A stretch of 64,000 nucleotides of DNA. Origin: Nodosilinea nodulosa PCC 7104. Lineage in GTDB: Bacteria > Cyanobacteriota > Cyanobacteriia > Phormidesmidales > Phormidesmidaceae. Under the pieces are notes generated by a model. It was not told where the DNA came from. It ran no database searches and saw nothing but the letters and a program-made list of their open reading frames with translations. How positions within the stretch are numbered: the stretch's first letter is position 1; every line of letters begins with the position of its first letter. A program made the position numbers and the translations under genes. The stretch covers positions 1,197,425 through 1,261,424 of the forward strand of contig NZ_JH976537.1 of NCBI RefSeq assembly GCF_000309385.1, written 5' to 3'. Below, in pieces: positions 8,188-17,835 of the stretch.

Positions 8188-11160
8188 ATGATGATTGACG
8201 ATACCGAACTGCGCAATATTTTCAAGACCTCCAGCGAAGAGCGTCTGCAAGCCCTCGATGAGGGGCTTTTACGCCTGGAGAAATATCCCGATGACCAGGA
8301 GACCCTAGCCGCCTTAATGCGCGAGGCGCACTCCCTTAAAGGGGATAGCAACATGCTGGGAGTCACTGAACTGGGCAAGGTGGCTCACCAAATCGAGCAA
8401 ATGCTGGGGACCATTAGGCATAGTGAACAAGCCGTCTTAGCAGACTTGTTTGACCGACTGGCCTATGGTGTAGGCGCGATGCGCCAGATTGCTCACGAAG
8501 CGGTTACGGGCGAACCGGCTCAGCTAGAGCTGTTTTATGTCATGGCCAAGCTCATGGGAGCTGAGTCGGCAGAGCGGCGGTCGGTGCCTGAGCCGGAGGG
8601 GGATGATGGGCTGTTTGAGGCTGCCCCTGACGTTATCACTAACAATAGCGGGGCAGAGCTAGATTTTGAGCTGTTTGACGTTGGAGATGAGGGCACAGAT
8701 TTAGCCCCAAAATTATTTGATGATAATGCGGCTGGGATAGAATCTAGCACTTCCCCGGAAGATGCGATCGAGATTGGCAGTGGGGCGACTAGCGATCGCT
8801 ATATTACCGACGATGAGCTACGCGAGATCTTTAAAACCACCAGCGAAGAACGTCTGCAGGTTCTGGATGAGGGGCTGCTTGAGCTGGAAAAATCCTCCGA
8901 CCACACCGCCTTGGTCGAGGCGCTGATGCGTGAGGCCCACTCGCTAAAGGGTGACGGCACCATGTTGGGGGTGGATGATTTGGGCAAGGTAGCCCACCAG
9001 ATTGAGCATATTTTGGGGGCAATCGGGGGGGGGGACGATACGATCTCGGCTGACACCTGCGATCGCCTCGCCCACGGGCTAACGGCCATGCGGCAGCTAG
9101 TCCACGAAGCCACCACGGGTGAACCCACCACCGTCAATGTGTTCTACGTTCTGGCTGAACTGATGGGGGCTTCCCCTAACCTGGCTCCAGCGGTAGCCCC
9201 TACACCCCATCCATCTGACCCTTCGCAGGCAGTGGTCCCGGTTGAGACCATGGAACCTGTTGCGGCGGCGATCGCCCCGACGGACAACAGCGTAGTGATC
9301 CCGGTCAGCCTCATCTCCAGCAACGCTCCCCACCAGCCGGTTTCGGCCTCCTGCCCTGATGAACCCGATGCTGCGCTGACTCAGGCCTCTAACTACCGCA
9401 TTGAGACGATTCGGGTGCCGACCCAAAGCCTGGATTCCCTGATGACCCAGAGCGGTGAACTGACGGTGACCAAAATTCGGGTTGCCCATCGCCTCGCCGA
9501 CATTGACGGCATCACCAATCTCTGGGAAGAGTGGAATCGCGATCTGGTCATGCATCGCTTTCTGGCTCACGACCTACAGCAGGGTAAGCCGGTCTGGCAA
9601 CAGCTCGAAAGCTTTCACAACCGCACCGAGCAGCGTCTAGAGCAGTTAGGTACCCTCGTTACTAAGCTTGGCACTGCTCTCTACGAAGATACCGCCCGAT
9701 TGGAGACCATTACCGATGGGCTAGATGAGGGTATTCGCTCGCTGCGGTTAATGCCCCTTTCAACTATCTTTAACCTCTTCCCACGGCTGGTGCGCGACCT
9801 GGCCCGGCAGCAAGGTAAAGAGGTAGAACTGGTCATCGAAGGGGGGAACACCCGCGCCGACAAGCGCATTCTCGAAGACATGAAAGATCCCCTGCTACAC
9901 ATAATTCGCAATGCCATTGACCACGGCATTGAAACGCCGACAGAGCGAGTCAGGTCAGGCAAGCCCGAATCGGCTACCATTACGTTGCGCGGCTACCAAA
10001 CGGCGACCAATATCATCCTGGAGGTCAGCGATGACGGTCGCGGATTAGATCTCAATGCCATTAAGCAAAGCGCTGTCCGGCGGGGGCTGTATCGCCCTGA
10101 AGAGCTAGAACTATTGACCTCCAGCCAAATTCAGGCGCTGATTCTTAGCCCCGGCTTCTCGACTCGAACTATGGTGACCGAAATTTCGGGCCGGGGGGTA
10201 GGGCTAGATGTGTTGCGTACTAACGTAGAACGACTTAAAGGCAGCATTGAGGTGCTATCGACGCCGGGGCAGGGCTGTACCCTACGGATTCAGTTGGGTA
10301 TTACCCTAGCGACGGCCCATGTACTGCTGGTTACGGTGAGTCAACAAATCTATGCGCTGCCCGTAGAGTTTGTAGAAACCGCCTGTCTGGTGCAGTCCAG
10401 CGATATATTCACCCTAGAAGGCTACCCCACCATCCTCCACCAGGAGCGTCCGGTATCGGTGGTGTGGCTATCAGAGCTGTTGTATGGGACAAAAGCCGAT
10501 TCAGTAGAACCAGGGCAGACCGCCAACCAGCGTCTTTCGTGCATTATTTTGCAGGTCGGTTCAGACCGACTAGGAATTTTTGTGGATGCTCTGATCGATG
10601 AACAGGATGTGGTGCTAAAACCCCAAAGTCAGTTGCTCAAGCGGGTGCGCCACATTTCTGGGGCGACCATTCTAGGCACGGGAGAAGTCTGTATGGTGCT
10701 GAATCCGCAGGATCTGGTAGCAGCAGTACGCCATCGAGCGGGGCATCTGGCTGTCTCGGCGCAGAGGGCTCACACTGCCGAGATCGATGAACTTCGCCCC
10801 CGCAGTATTCTGCTGGTCGAAGACTCCATTGCTACCCGCATTCAGGAGAAGCGGATTTTGGAGTCGGCAGGCTACGAAGTCGTTACCGCTGTAGATGGCA
10901 TGGACGGCTTTAGCAAACTGCAATCGCGTGCTTTTGATGCGGTAATCTCTGATGTGCAGATGCCAAATCTCGATGGTCTGGGTTTAACCCAGCGCATTCG
11001 TCAGCATCGCGAGTATAGTGAGCTGCCGGTGGTGTTGGTCACCACTCTGGCCAGCGACAGCGATCGCCGCCGAGGGGCAGAAGCAGGCGCTAATGCCTAC
11101 ATCACTAAGGGGAGCTTTACCCAAGCTGTGCTGCTTGAGACCCTGGATCGCTTGATTTAG
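8188..11160 (+). CDS. cheA: Hybrid CheA histidine kinase, two Hpt domains and REC
   Basis: The 990-aa kinase has the order Hpt1 (about 5-115, phospho-His48 in REAHSLKG), acidic linker, Hpt2 (about 208-325, His251 in the same motif), P3 dimerisation, and HATPase with N-box HIIRNAIDHGIE, G1 box SDDGRGLD and G2 box GRGVGLDV. A CheW-like P5 domain follows, then a C-terminal receiver (about 868-990) with phospho-acceptor in SDVQMPNLDG. The two Hpt domains are near-identical internal duplications. The receiver could act as a phosphate sink or take the place of a CheY. It is preceded by GGAGGG and lies 38 bp after the receptor gene, consistent with an operon. It acts in the cytoplasm on the receptor array. 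Confidence 0.95.
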   Translation: MMIDDTELRNIFKTSSEERLQALDEGLLRLEKYPDDQETLAALMREAHSLKGDSNMLGVTELGKVAHQIEQMLGTIRHSEQAVLADLFDRLAYGVGAMRQIAHEAVTGEPAQLELFYVMAKLMGAESAERRSVPEPEGDDGLFEAAPDVITNNSGAELDFELFDVGDEGTDLAPKLFDDNAAGIESSTSPEDAIEIGSGATSDRYITDDELREIFKTTSEERLQVLDEGLLELEKSSDHTALVEALMREAHSLKGDGTMLGVDDLGKVAHQIEHILGAIGGGDDTISADTCDRLAHGLTAMRQLVHEATTGEPTTVNVFYVLAELMGASPNLAPAVAPTPHPSDPSQAVVPVETMEPVAAAIAPTDNSVVIPVSLISSNAPHQPVSASCPDEPDAALTQASNYRIETIRVPTQSLDSLMTQSGELTVTKIRVAHRLADIDGITNLWEEWNRDLVMHRFLAHDLQQGKPVWQQLESFHNRTEQRLEQLGTLVTKLGTALYEDTARLETITDGLDEGIRSLRLMPLSTIFNLFPRLVRDLARQQGKEVELVIEGGNTRADKRILEDMKDPLLHIIRNAIDHGIETPTERVRSGKPESATITLRGYQTATNIILEVSDDGRGLDLNAIKQSAVRRGLYRPEELELLTSSQIQALILSPGFSTRTMVTEISGRGVGLDVLRTNVERLKGSIEVLSTPGQGCTLRIQLGITLATAHVLLVTVSQQIYALPVEFVETACLVQSSDIFTLEGYPTILHQERPVSVVWLSELLYGTKADSVEPGQTANQRLSCIILQVGSDRLGIFVDALIDEQDVVLKPQSQLLKRVRHISGATILGTGEVCMVLNPQDLVAAVRHRAGHLAVSAQRAHTAEIDELRPRSILLVEDSIATRIQEKRILESAGYEVVTAVDGMDGFSKLQSRAFDAVISDVQMPNLDGLGLTQRIRQHREYSELPVVLVTTLASDSDRRRGAEAGANAYITKGSFTQAVLLETLDRLI

Positions 11161-11309
11161 AGCAGCACGATCGCCAGCTTGATCCCCTGTCCTGGCTGGC
11201 ATGAAGCTGAATCTGGCTGTTTGCCTCCCGTCGAGATAAGGTCTGGAAAGTTTGGTTGATGCGCCTATCTAAAGGTAGGCATTCAGAACGTTTGTCGTGA
11301 GAGACTGCA

Positions 11310-12365
11310 ATGCCCTCTGGCCCAATTCGGTTGCTGCTGGTGGATGACTCGCCCATTGCCCTGGCGATTCTACAGCGTATTTTCAAGACCACACCTGATA
11401 TAGAAGTGGTGGGTGTGGCCCGCAATGGCCAAGAGGCATTGGCCATGATCCCGGTGGTCCGGCCCAGTATTATTTGCACTGACCTACATATGCCCAAAAT
11501 GAATGGGCTGGAACTCACCGAGGAGGTGATGGCCCGTTTTCCCTGCCCTATCTTAGTGATCAGCGCTTCGGTCCAGGAAGACGACACCCAAAATGTATTT
11601 CGCATTTTAGAGGCCGGAGCACTCGATATTTTTCCTAAGCCGCGCGCAGGGCTGGCTTCAGAGTATGAAAAGGCCAAAATTGAGCTAATCACTAAACTGC
11701 GGGTGTTGTCTGGAGTCTCAGTGTTTACCCACCAACGGCGCTCGGCTGGGCCAGTGGTAGCCGTAGCGCTGCCCAAGGCGGCAGTGAGTATCGATCTTCA
11801 TGCGCCCCGGCTGCTGGCGATCGGGGCCTCTACCGGGGGGCCTCAGGCCCTGCTCACGATCTTGCAGCAGTTGCCTAAAACGTTTCCGGTGCCGATTTTG
11901 TGTGTGCAGCACATCAGCGATGGTTTTTTGCAGGGGCTAGTTGAGTGGCTCAACAGCAGTTGTGCGATCCAGGTCGCGATCGCATCCCCTGGTGACATGC
12001 CTTGCCCTGGAGTGGTTTACTTTCCGCCTGAGCGGCACCACATAGAAATTAATGCTCGAGGGCAAATTGCCCTCACCCAGGGAGACCCGGTGGCGGGGCA
12101 CTGCCCATCGGTGACGGTGATGTTTAAATCAGTGGCGGCTTACTATCGCCGCTCAGCAGTAGGAGTACTGCTGACAGGGATGGGACGAGACGGGGCCGAT
12201 GGGCTGCAAGCGCTGGCCCAAGCCGGCAGCCTGACCATTGCCCAAGACGAAGCCAGTTGTATCGTGTTTGGCATGCCTAAAGAGGCCATTGCCCTAGGCG
12301 CTGCCCAGCAGGTGCTACCCCTGAGCGACATCGCACCAGTGCTGCTAAGACAGGTCTTTAACTAA
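11310..12365 (+). CDS. cheB: CheB protein-glutamate methylesterase
   Basis: The 351-aa response regulator/methylesterase removes methyl groups from receptor glutamates and can deamidate glutamines. The receiver domain (about 1-125) has LLVDDSPIA and phospho-acceptor TDLHMPKMNG. After a linker, the esterase domain (about 160-350) carries the serine in AIGASTGGPQALL, the histidine in CVQHISDGF and the aspartate in GMGRDGADG. It is the last gene on this strand of the chemosensory cluster, 149 bp after cheA. Its final eight bases overlap the convergent response-regulator gene. Confidence 0.95.
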   Translation: MPSGPIRLLLVDDSPIALAILQRIFKTTPDIEVVGVARNGQEALAMIPVVRPSIICTDLHMPKMNGLELTEEVMARFPCPILVISASVQEDDTQNVFRILEAGALDIFPKPRAGLASEYEKAKIELITKLRVLSGVSVFTHQRRSAGPVVAVALPKAAVSIDLHAPRLLAIGASTGGPQALLTILQQLPKTFPVPILCVQHISDGFLQGLVEWLNSSCAIQVAIASPGDMPCPGVVYFPPERHHIEINARGQIALTQGDPVAGHCPSVTVMFKSVAAYYRRSAVGVLLTGMGRDGADGLQALAQAGSLTIAQDEASCIVFGMPKEAIALGAAQQVLPLSDIAPVLLRQVFN

Positions 12366-12756
12366 CTCCCTGAGTTTGGGGGAGAAGTTTGCCCATAACG
12401 GCTTTGAGACGCTCGGGTTTGCAGGGCTTGGTTAAATAACCAGAGGCTCCAGACAGGCGTGCTTCTTGCCGGTCGGCTTCGGTATCGCGGGAGGTCACCA
12501 TGACAATGGGAACATTCTTAAACCGAGGCAGGCTGCGTACCGTACGACACAGCTCAAAGCCGTCTATACCCGGCATAGAAATATCGAGCAAAATTGCTCC
12601 GACGGTTTCTTGAGAAATCACGGAGAGGGCGTCCACTGCATTGTCGGCCAGCAGCACTCGGTAGCTAGTGTCGAGGGCTCGCTTGATCATCTGCTGGCTA
12701 ATTAAACTGTCGTCTACCGATAGTACAACGTGTTTAGTGGCAACACAGGTGGACAT
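12358..12756 (-). CDS. Single-domain response regulator (CheY-like)
   Basis: A receiver-only protein of 132 aa with acidic pocket SVDDS, phospho-acceptor in LLDISMPGIDGFEL, the switch threonine/serine in MVTSRD and the lysine in TKPCKPE. The ATG at 12756 is preferred over an upstream ATG at 12810 because GAGG lies about 8 bases before it and homology begins right after it. It is convergent with cheB and overlaps its end by 8 bp, so it is not in that operon. It may be the diffusible output of the cluster, since no separate cheY is present on the forward strand. That link is inference. Confidence 0.9.
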   Translation of the reverse strand: MSTCVATKHVVLSVDDSLISQQMIKRALDTSYRVLLADNAVDALSVISQETVGAILLDISMPGIDGFELCRTVRSLPRFKNVPIVMVTSRDTEADRQEARLSGASGYLTKPCKPERLKAVMGKLLPQTQGVS

Positions 12757-13063
12757 AGTCGACAACCTCTTGAGGGCAAAATTGGTGCTCATTGTTATAA
12801 GAATTCCCACAAAGGAAACCGTTCTTATCAGGGAATGGCCTCAGTACATTGGAAACACAATTAATACCGGCCTATCTTCGGCTCAAGTGCTCGCCTGACA
12901 AGCCATGCCGGGGATTTAGGTGATTTGGCTGATTGACGCAAAGTTTAATATCGGACTGTTTCTAAGGATCAGGTTCACGCCATTGTGGTAAATAATCTGT
13001 CCAGCTGGAAGTGCGGAAGGTAGGCCCTAATCGATAGGGAGTGAACCGATCCCAGACTATTGC
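12757..13063. other. Intergenic region upstream of response regulator
   Basis: About 300 bp with no gene. It should contain the promoter of the leftward response-regulator gene. No clear operator, repeat or terminator was recognised. Confidence 0.3.
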
Positions 13064-13306
13064 CTACCCAAAGCTATTAAAGAACTTCATTGCCATTTGG
13101 GGCAGGTGGGCGACCTCAAACCAGAGCTGCTTGGGGCTGATGCCAAACAGATATTGCAGCGCCACCACAATCACCACCAGGCCAATCAGCGGGCCATAGC
13201 CCACAGCTAAAATTCTAAACAGCAGCCTGGAGGCCAGCACCACCACCGCGATCGCAGCAATCAGCAGCACCAGCTGAGAATCGACAGAGCCAAACATAGA
13301 ATCCAT
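13064..13306 (-). CDS. Small two-helix membrane protein
   Basis: An 80-aa hypothetical protein with two strongly hydrophobic segments (about residues 10-32 and 36-54) and a short polar tail. Typical of small conserved cyanobacterial membrane proteins, but no family name is recognised. It lies 85 bp downstream of the MFS gene on the same strand and could be co-transcribed. No functional residues stand out. Confidence 0.6.
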   Translation of the reverse strand: MDSMFGSVDSQLVLLIAAIAVVVLASRLLFRILAVGYGPLIGLVVIVVALQYLFGISPKQLWFEVAHLPQMAMKFFNSFG

Positions 13307-13391
13307 AGCGCCAAGCCACCAGAAAAATTAGAGCAGGTCAAAAACTCCGGCTATCGTACCCCATCGCCTCAGCGCGTCGATGTTACAGCCG

Positions 13392-14681
13392 TCACGGTGT
13401 GTCGGCAGAAAGTTTAACATCGGGCATTTCCGCAACGGCAGGCGTCTTGGCACGAATGCTCTCAAACACCCACAGCAGCGCAATACAGGCCACCGCGCTG
13501 AAACCAACCCCCAGCCAAAACCGCCGCGCCACCAGGGCAGATTGATCCATCGCCCAGCCCCCCAGCAGGGGGCCAATGAAGTAGCCAATGGTCCAGCATT
13601 GGGAACTCACCGCCACGTAGGTGCCCCGCAGCGAGGGCGGAGCCAGGTCAGACACCGTCGCCACAAAGAAGGGTTTGTAGGCCACCGACGCCAGCGATAG
13701 CAGACACAGCGCCACGATCGCCCAGATAAACTGAGCCTGAGCAAAGCTACCCGCCGCCCACAGGAGGGCAAAGCCAATGCCCCACAGCGCGATCGCCCCC
13801 GTCAGCACCCAGATCCGCCGCAGGGGTGTCAGCAGGCTGGTGGTGGGGATCTGCAGCACCGCCCCGACGCCGATGTAGCACCAGGTAAACAGGCTGGCCG
13901 TGCTGCCCACCGACACCCCCGGAATCGGGTCGCTCCCCGCCATAACGTTGGTGAAGTACAGCGGAATGGTGCTCGTCACCAGGGCGACGTAGGTGGTAAA
14001 GAAGCTATTCGCCGCCATAAATACCAGCAGGGCCTTATCTTTCAGGGCGCTGAGAATGCCGCCGCTCGCGCTCTCAGTCTCCGATCGCAGCGGGTAGTCT
14101 CGGGTCATGCCCCCCTGCACCAGCACCAAAAACACCAGAAACATCAGCCCGCAGCCGACAAAAATCAGCTCTGGGTTAGCCGCAACTGCCCGCAGCAAAA
14201 CGCTGCCCCCCAAAATGCCGATGCCCAGACCCACGTACTCGGCCACCCCCATCACCGCAAAGGCGCGGCTGCGGTCTTCGGGCTCAGTCGCATCCATCAC
14301 CGCCGCCCCCGAGGCCGTCCAGTAAAAGCCCAGGCTAACGCCCAACACAAAACTCGCGAGGATAAGCATCCACAGGCTATTTGCCAGCACCAGAATGACC
14401 GACACGGCGACCCCCAGCACGGCGGCCAAACTGAGCACAGCACGGCGGCCAAACCGGGGCGAGTCGGCCAGGCTGCCACCGACAAAATGCCCCGCCACCT
14501 CCGTAACGGCGCACAGACTGATGGCAAACCCCACCGAAGTGGCCGAAAACCCCATCTGATTGACGAACAAAATCGGGATGTAGAAGTTAATTAACCCGTA
14601 GCTCACCTGGCTCAACAGTCGCCCCACCGCCTGAATGGTGACCTGGCGATTGGACAGCTGCAGGGCGGCGGAGAACTTCAT
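13392..14681 (-). CDS. MFS transporter
   Basis: A 429-aa major facilitator superfamily permease with about 12 hydrophobic helices. The loop 2-3 region GGSLADSPRFGRRAVL matches the MFS GxxxDxxGRR signature. The substrate cannot be predicted; drug or sugar exporters share this shape. The open frame extends to a TTG at 14750, but the extra 23 residues are low complexity (SQSSQSSQSS), coded by a TGACTGGAT triplication. The ATG at 14681 is therefore the more likely start, although neither start has a strong ribosome binding site. A 104-bp palindromic repeat lies immediately upstream of the frame. Confidence 0.88.
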   Translation of the reverse strand: MKFSAALQLSNRQVTIQAVGRLLSQVSYGLINFYIPILFVNQMGFSATSVGFAISLCAVTEVAGHFVGGSLADSPRFGRRAVLSLAAVLGVAVSVILVLANSLWMLILASFVLGVSLGFYWTASGAAVMDATEPEDRSRAFAVMGVAEYVGLGIGILGGSVLLRAVAANPELIFVGCGLMFLVFLVLVQGGMTRDYPLRSETESASGGILSALKDKALLVFMAANSFFTTYVALVTSTIPLYFTNVMAGSDPIPGVSVGSTASLFTWCYIGVGAVLQIPTTSLLTPLRRIWVLTGAIALWGIGFALLWAAGSFAQAQFIWAIVALCLLSLASVAYKPFFVATVSDLAPPSLRGTYVAVSSQCWTIGYFIGPLLGGWAMDQSALVARRFWLGVGFSAVACIALLWVFESIRAKTPAVAEMPDVKLSADTP

Positions 14682-14754
14682 GGGGCGATCGGCGCTGGAT
14701 TGACTGGATTGACTGGATTGACCAGAGTTGTCAGAGGCGCGCTCTGGCAAGGGT

Positions 14755-14858
14755 TGTAGCCGCAGTCACGTTGGTTAAGACAGCTAGAAACCCCATGCAG
14801 GTTAAACCGATCGAACGCTCCTAGGAGGCATGTCTTGACCGGGCTGGCCACAGCTGCA
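14755..14858. repeat. 104-bp palindromic element, diverged copy
   Basis: The outer arms (TGTAGCCGCAGTCACGTTGG and the complementary CTGGCCACAGCTGCA) and the TGTCTT/TTAAGACA inner parts match the copies at 28092, 36880 and 58394. The central GAACGTTCAAACGTTTGAAC core is degraded here. The length is still 104 bp. Confidence 0.7.
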
Positions 14859-14950
14859 TTTCACAGGTTTAATTCAAGGGGGGACTGTTGCATAGGTCTG
14901 TGTCGCAGACTGCATAACAGAGTCAGGCTTCTCGCTAGAGCGCCTTTCGC

Positions 14951-15718
14951 CTAAGCAATTTCGTTGAAGAAGTAGACCATGGCGGCCATGGCCAGCACGG
15001 TGACAATGGTACCGACCACCTCAGTTTGCACCGGGGAGCGGCGGTGGGCGGGCCGCAGCCAGAAGTTGAGCCACCGCACAATGCGCGGCATCACAATCAG
15101 GGTAAAGATACAGGTGGTAATCAGGTTGTTGGCCAGCATGGCGCTGGCGGGGTCCCAGTCTTCAAACAGGCCCAGGCGCTCCAGAATGAAGCCCTGCACC
15201 ATGATGATCGGGTATAGCCCCAGCACCACCGCCAAAATCTCCTTCCAGGCCGGGGGGCCTAGCCCGGTGAGTTCTTCCCCAGATTCATTGCTAAACCAGC
15301 CCTCCATCCCTGTTTCAAAGGATTTAAACTTGTAGGACTTAAAAATGTCGCGCCCGGCCTTGAGCAGAGCGTCGCGATCGCTAGAATTGATCCACTGCTC
15401 CAGCTGGTGGGGCTGCTCAAAGTGCAGCACTGTGTACCACTTGAGGCAGCCCTCCTGCACGGCCAGGGGGCGATAGCGATCGGCCCGCAGAAACCCCTCA
15501 GCCCGCTGGGCCAACTTCACCATGCGGCGGTGCCAGCTGCGAAAGGCCCAGCTTTTGCCGTTGGGCACGATGTACTCAATGACGACGCTGGGGAAGGGCA
15601 GATCGGCATCTTCCTGCCTGCCCAGCAGTGCTCCCAAACCGCCTGCTGCCGCCAGCCGCTGGCTGAGCTTAGCCCTCAGATGCGTAAATGCTGTAGTGAC
15701 CGATTCCTGTAGAGCCAT
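14951..15718 (-). CDS. Antibiotic-biosynthesis-monooxygenase-like membrane protein
   Basis: A 255-aa protein with an N-terminal soluble part (about 40-150) resembling a ferredoxin-like ABM domain: an SWHRRMVKLAQRAEGF helix and a later WYTVLHFEQPHQLEQWINS strand-helix. Three membrane helices follow (about 165-187, 200-222, 235-254). This arrangement is known from a family of bacterial membrane proteins annotated as antibiotic biosynthesis monooxygenase, whose function is not settled. The ATG at 15718 has AAAGGA about 12 bases upstream. An in-frame ATG at 15760 is the alternative. Monocistronic by spacing. Confidence 0.7.
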   Translation of the reverse strand: MALQESVTTAFTHLRAKLSQRLAAAGGLGALLGRQEDADLPFPSVVIEYIVPNGKSWAFRSWHRRMVKLAQRAEGFLRADRYRPLAVQEGCLKWYTVLHFEQPHQLEQWINSSDRDALLKAGRDIFKSYKFKSFETGMEGWFSNESGEELTGLGPPAWKEILAVVLGLYPIIMVQGFILERLGLFEDWDPASAMLANNLITTCIFTLIVMPRIVRWLNFWLRPAHRRSPVQTEVVGTIVTVLAMAAMVYFFNEIA

Positions 15719-15853
15719 GATGCCCAAGCGTCCTTTAAGAGCACATCCCCAAAGCTGCATTCAGTATACAGCCGGGTGTAGAAGGGGTTCAGCAAATGCT
15801 GAGTCTTTAAGCATAGGCTCAGTCGAAGGGGAATAAGCCTATCTAAAGGCAGA

Positions 15854-17347
15854 CTATTCGCGCTTTTGAACTAAAACCCGAAATTTTTCTGGGCCAGAGG
15901 TGCTGCCGCCAGTGACGTAGCCCCCCTGCCGTTTGACATTGGCCAAGTAGGCGATCGCCCCTGCGGTAATCGGCTCCCCCACCACAATCGCCGGGATGCC
16001 GGGAGGATAGGCAGAGATCGTATCGGCGCTGAGGCGACCCAGGGCGGCGCTGGCCGAAACGGTTTCGGTAGCCGCAAAGAACGCCTGGCGGGGAGACACC
16101 GCTGGTACCGGGTGTTCCGTCGCCTGGGACGAAAAGGGCAGCGACAAATCGCTGAAATTCTGTGGGGCAGTTCGGCTTTTGGCACCTCGCTCGGCCAGCA
16201 CCTTAAAGCCGGTTATGCAGCGCTGCACATCCTCCAGCCCATTGCCCAGGCTGACGATGAAGGTCAAATGGCGCAGCTCTGGCAGTTCGGCGGTAACTCC
16301 CAGTTCTCCATGGAGAATCTCGTCGGCCGCCAGCCCGGTTAGCCCCAGACCCGAGACATCCACCGTCACTCGGGTCAAATCCAGATCGCTGACGCTGGAG
16401 CAGGTCGTCACCGAGGGTCTATCGATGACCTGCACGCCGGGAATGGCCGCCAGCCCGGTCCGCAGCTGATCGACCAGCTCCAGCGTGTCAGCTAGCAACG
16501 CTTTGCCCTCGGTGGCCATCTGATGGCGGGCGGCATCCAGCGAGGCCAGCAGCAGGGCGCTGGGGCTGGTGGATTGGGTGAGCTGGAGGGCAGCTTGCAG
16601 CCGAGATGGGTCGATGCGCTGGCCCTGGGTGTGCAGCATTGCCGCCTGACTCAGCGCCCCCAGCACCTTGTGGGTTGACTGCACCACCAGATCGGCTCCC
16701 AGCGCCAGGGCCGGAGTTGGCAGCTGGGGATGAAAGGCGAAGTGCGACCCGTGAGCCTCGTCGATGAGCAGGGGAATGTTGTGGGCCTGGGTGAGGGCTG
16801 CGATCGCCGCAATATCTGAACAAATGCCGTGGTAGGTGGGCGACACCAGCAGCACCGCCCGGGTATCGGGATGTCGGGCCAGGGCGGCTGCGATCGCCTC
16901 AGCCTTCACCCCCAGCACCAGCCCCAGCTCTGGGCTATAGTCTGGAGCCACAAAAATCGGCATCGCCCCCGACAGCACCAGCCCCGCAATCACCGATCGA
17001 TGGGCGTTGCGCGGCACAATAATTTTGTCGCCGGGACCAGCGGTAGCGAGAATCGCCGCTTCAATACCGCAGGTCGAGCCATTGGCGAGAAAGCAGGTGC
17101 CATCGGCCCCAAAAGCAGCGGCGGCAAGGTCCTGCGCTGCAAGGATCACGCCCTCCGGCGCAAACAGATTATCCAGCTCCGGCAGCTCCGGCAAATCCAC
17201 CGCCAAAGCCGCCTCCCCCAGCAGTTCCTTTAGCCGACTCGATGCCCCCTTTCCCCGCTTGTGGCCTGGGGCGTAGAAGGCGGCATGGGACCTGTGACTA
17301 CTGGCCTGCAAAGCCGAAACGATTGGGGTTTGAGATTGGTCGAGCAT
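15854..17347 (-). CDS. Orn/Lys/Arg decarboxylase family PLP enzyme
   Basis: A 497-aa aminotransferase-fold (type I PLP) decarboxylase. Recognisable are the N-terminal FYAPGHKRGKG, the glycine-rich FLANGSTCGIEA, the PLP-contacting LLIDEAHGSHF and the Schiff-base lysine in QSTHKVLGALSQAA. A C-terminal domain with YPPGIPAIVVGEP closes the active site. Cyanobacterial members of this short class decarboxylate arginine, lysine or ornithine and feed polyamine synthesis; which one cannot be told by eye. The ATG at 17347 is chosen because the family N-terminus starts there; the frame extends to 17386. Confidence 0.88.
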   Translation of the reverse strand: MLDQSQTPIVSALQASSHRSHAAFYAPGHKRGKGASSRLKELLGEAALAVDLPELPELDNLFAPEGVILAAQDLAAAAFGADGTCFLANGSTCGIEAAILATAGPGDKIIVPRNAHRSVIAGLVLSGAMPIFVAPDYSPELGLVLGVKAEAIAAALARHPDTRAVLLVSPTYHGICSDIAAIAALTQAHNIPLLIDEAHGSHFAFHPQLPTPALALGADLVVQSTHKVLGALSQAAMLHTQGQRIDPSRLQAALQLTQSTSPSALLLASLDAARHQMATEGKALLADTLELVDQLRTGLAAIPGVQVIDRPSVTTCSSVSDLDLTRVTVDVSGLGLTGLAADEILHGELGVTAELPELRHLTFIVSLGNGLEDVQRCITGFKVLAERGAKSRTAPQNFSDLSLPFSSQATEHPVPAVSPRQAFFAATETVSASAALGRLSADTISAYPPGIPAIVVGEPITAGAIAYLANVKRQGGYVTGGSTSGPEKFRVLVQKRE

Positions 17348-17547
17348 GGTTCTGGTGGCAGCGATCGGGCCGGGGACGCAGTTCAATGCTGAGGAAACCT
17401 CCCCCTGACAAGCCAGAAAATATTAGGTGCTTTGCTGCGCAAGACTCACTGCATCCCCGCAGATCAATCGACGGGAGTCTCGGCCACCTTAACCAACAAG
17501 GGTTTCGCTTTCGCTATAGTCTGAGAAGAAAAACCGGAGAACATCCC

Positions 17548-17835
17548 ATGACTAAAGCTACCTGGAACGGCGTTGTGCTGGCTGAGAGCGACGCCTGCGA
17601 AGTGGTGGAAGGCAACCAGTACTTCCCCCCCGACTCGCTGAATATGGACTACTTTAAGCCCATCAGCAAAACCACCGGCTGCCCCTGGAAAGGCACCGCC
17701 AGCTACTACGACATCGTCGTTGACGGCGAAACCAATGCCGGAGCCGCCTGGTACTACCCCGAGCCCAAGCCTGCCGCGAACAATATCAAGGGCTATGTGG
17801 CGTTTTATAGCAACAAGGTGAAGGTGGAGGCGTAG
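17548..17835 (+). CDS. DUF427 family protein
   Basis: A 95-aa protein with the DUF427 pattern: WNGVVLAESDACEVVEGNQYF, an SLNMDYFKP stretch, the CPWKGTASYYDI motif and a final AWYYPEP...YVAFY strand. These small beta-sandwich proteins are common in cyanobacteria and their biochemical role is unknown. The true ATG is at 17548 with GGAG nine bases upstream. The longer open frame to the left is non-coding overlap with the decarboxylase promoter region. Confidence 0.88.
   Translation: MTKATWNGVVLAESDACEVVEGNQYFPPDSLNMDYFKPISKTTGCPWKGTASYYDIVVDGETNAGAAWYYPEPKPAANNIKGYVAFYSNKVKVEA

Noticed and set aside
17242-17547. N-terminal extension of the DUF427 gene
   Set aside because: It overlaps the decarboxylase start region and lacks homology. 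A good ribosome binding site precedes the ATG at 17548.
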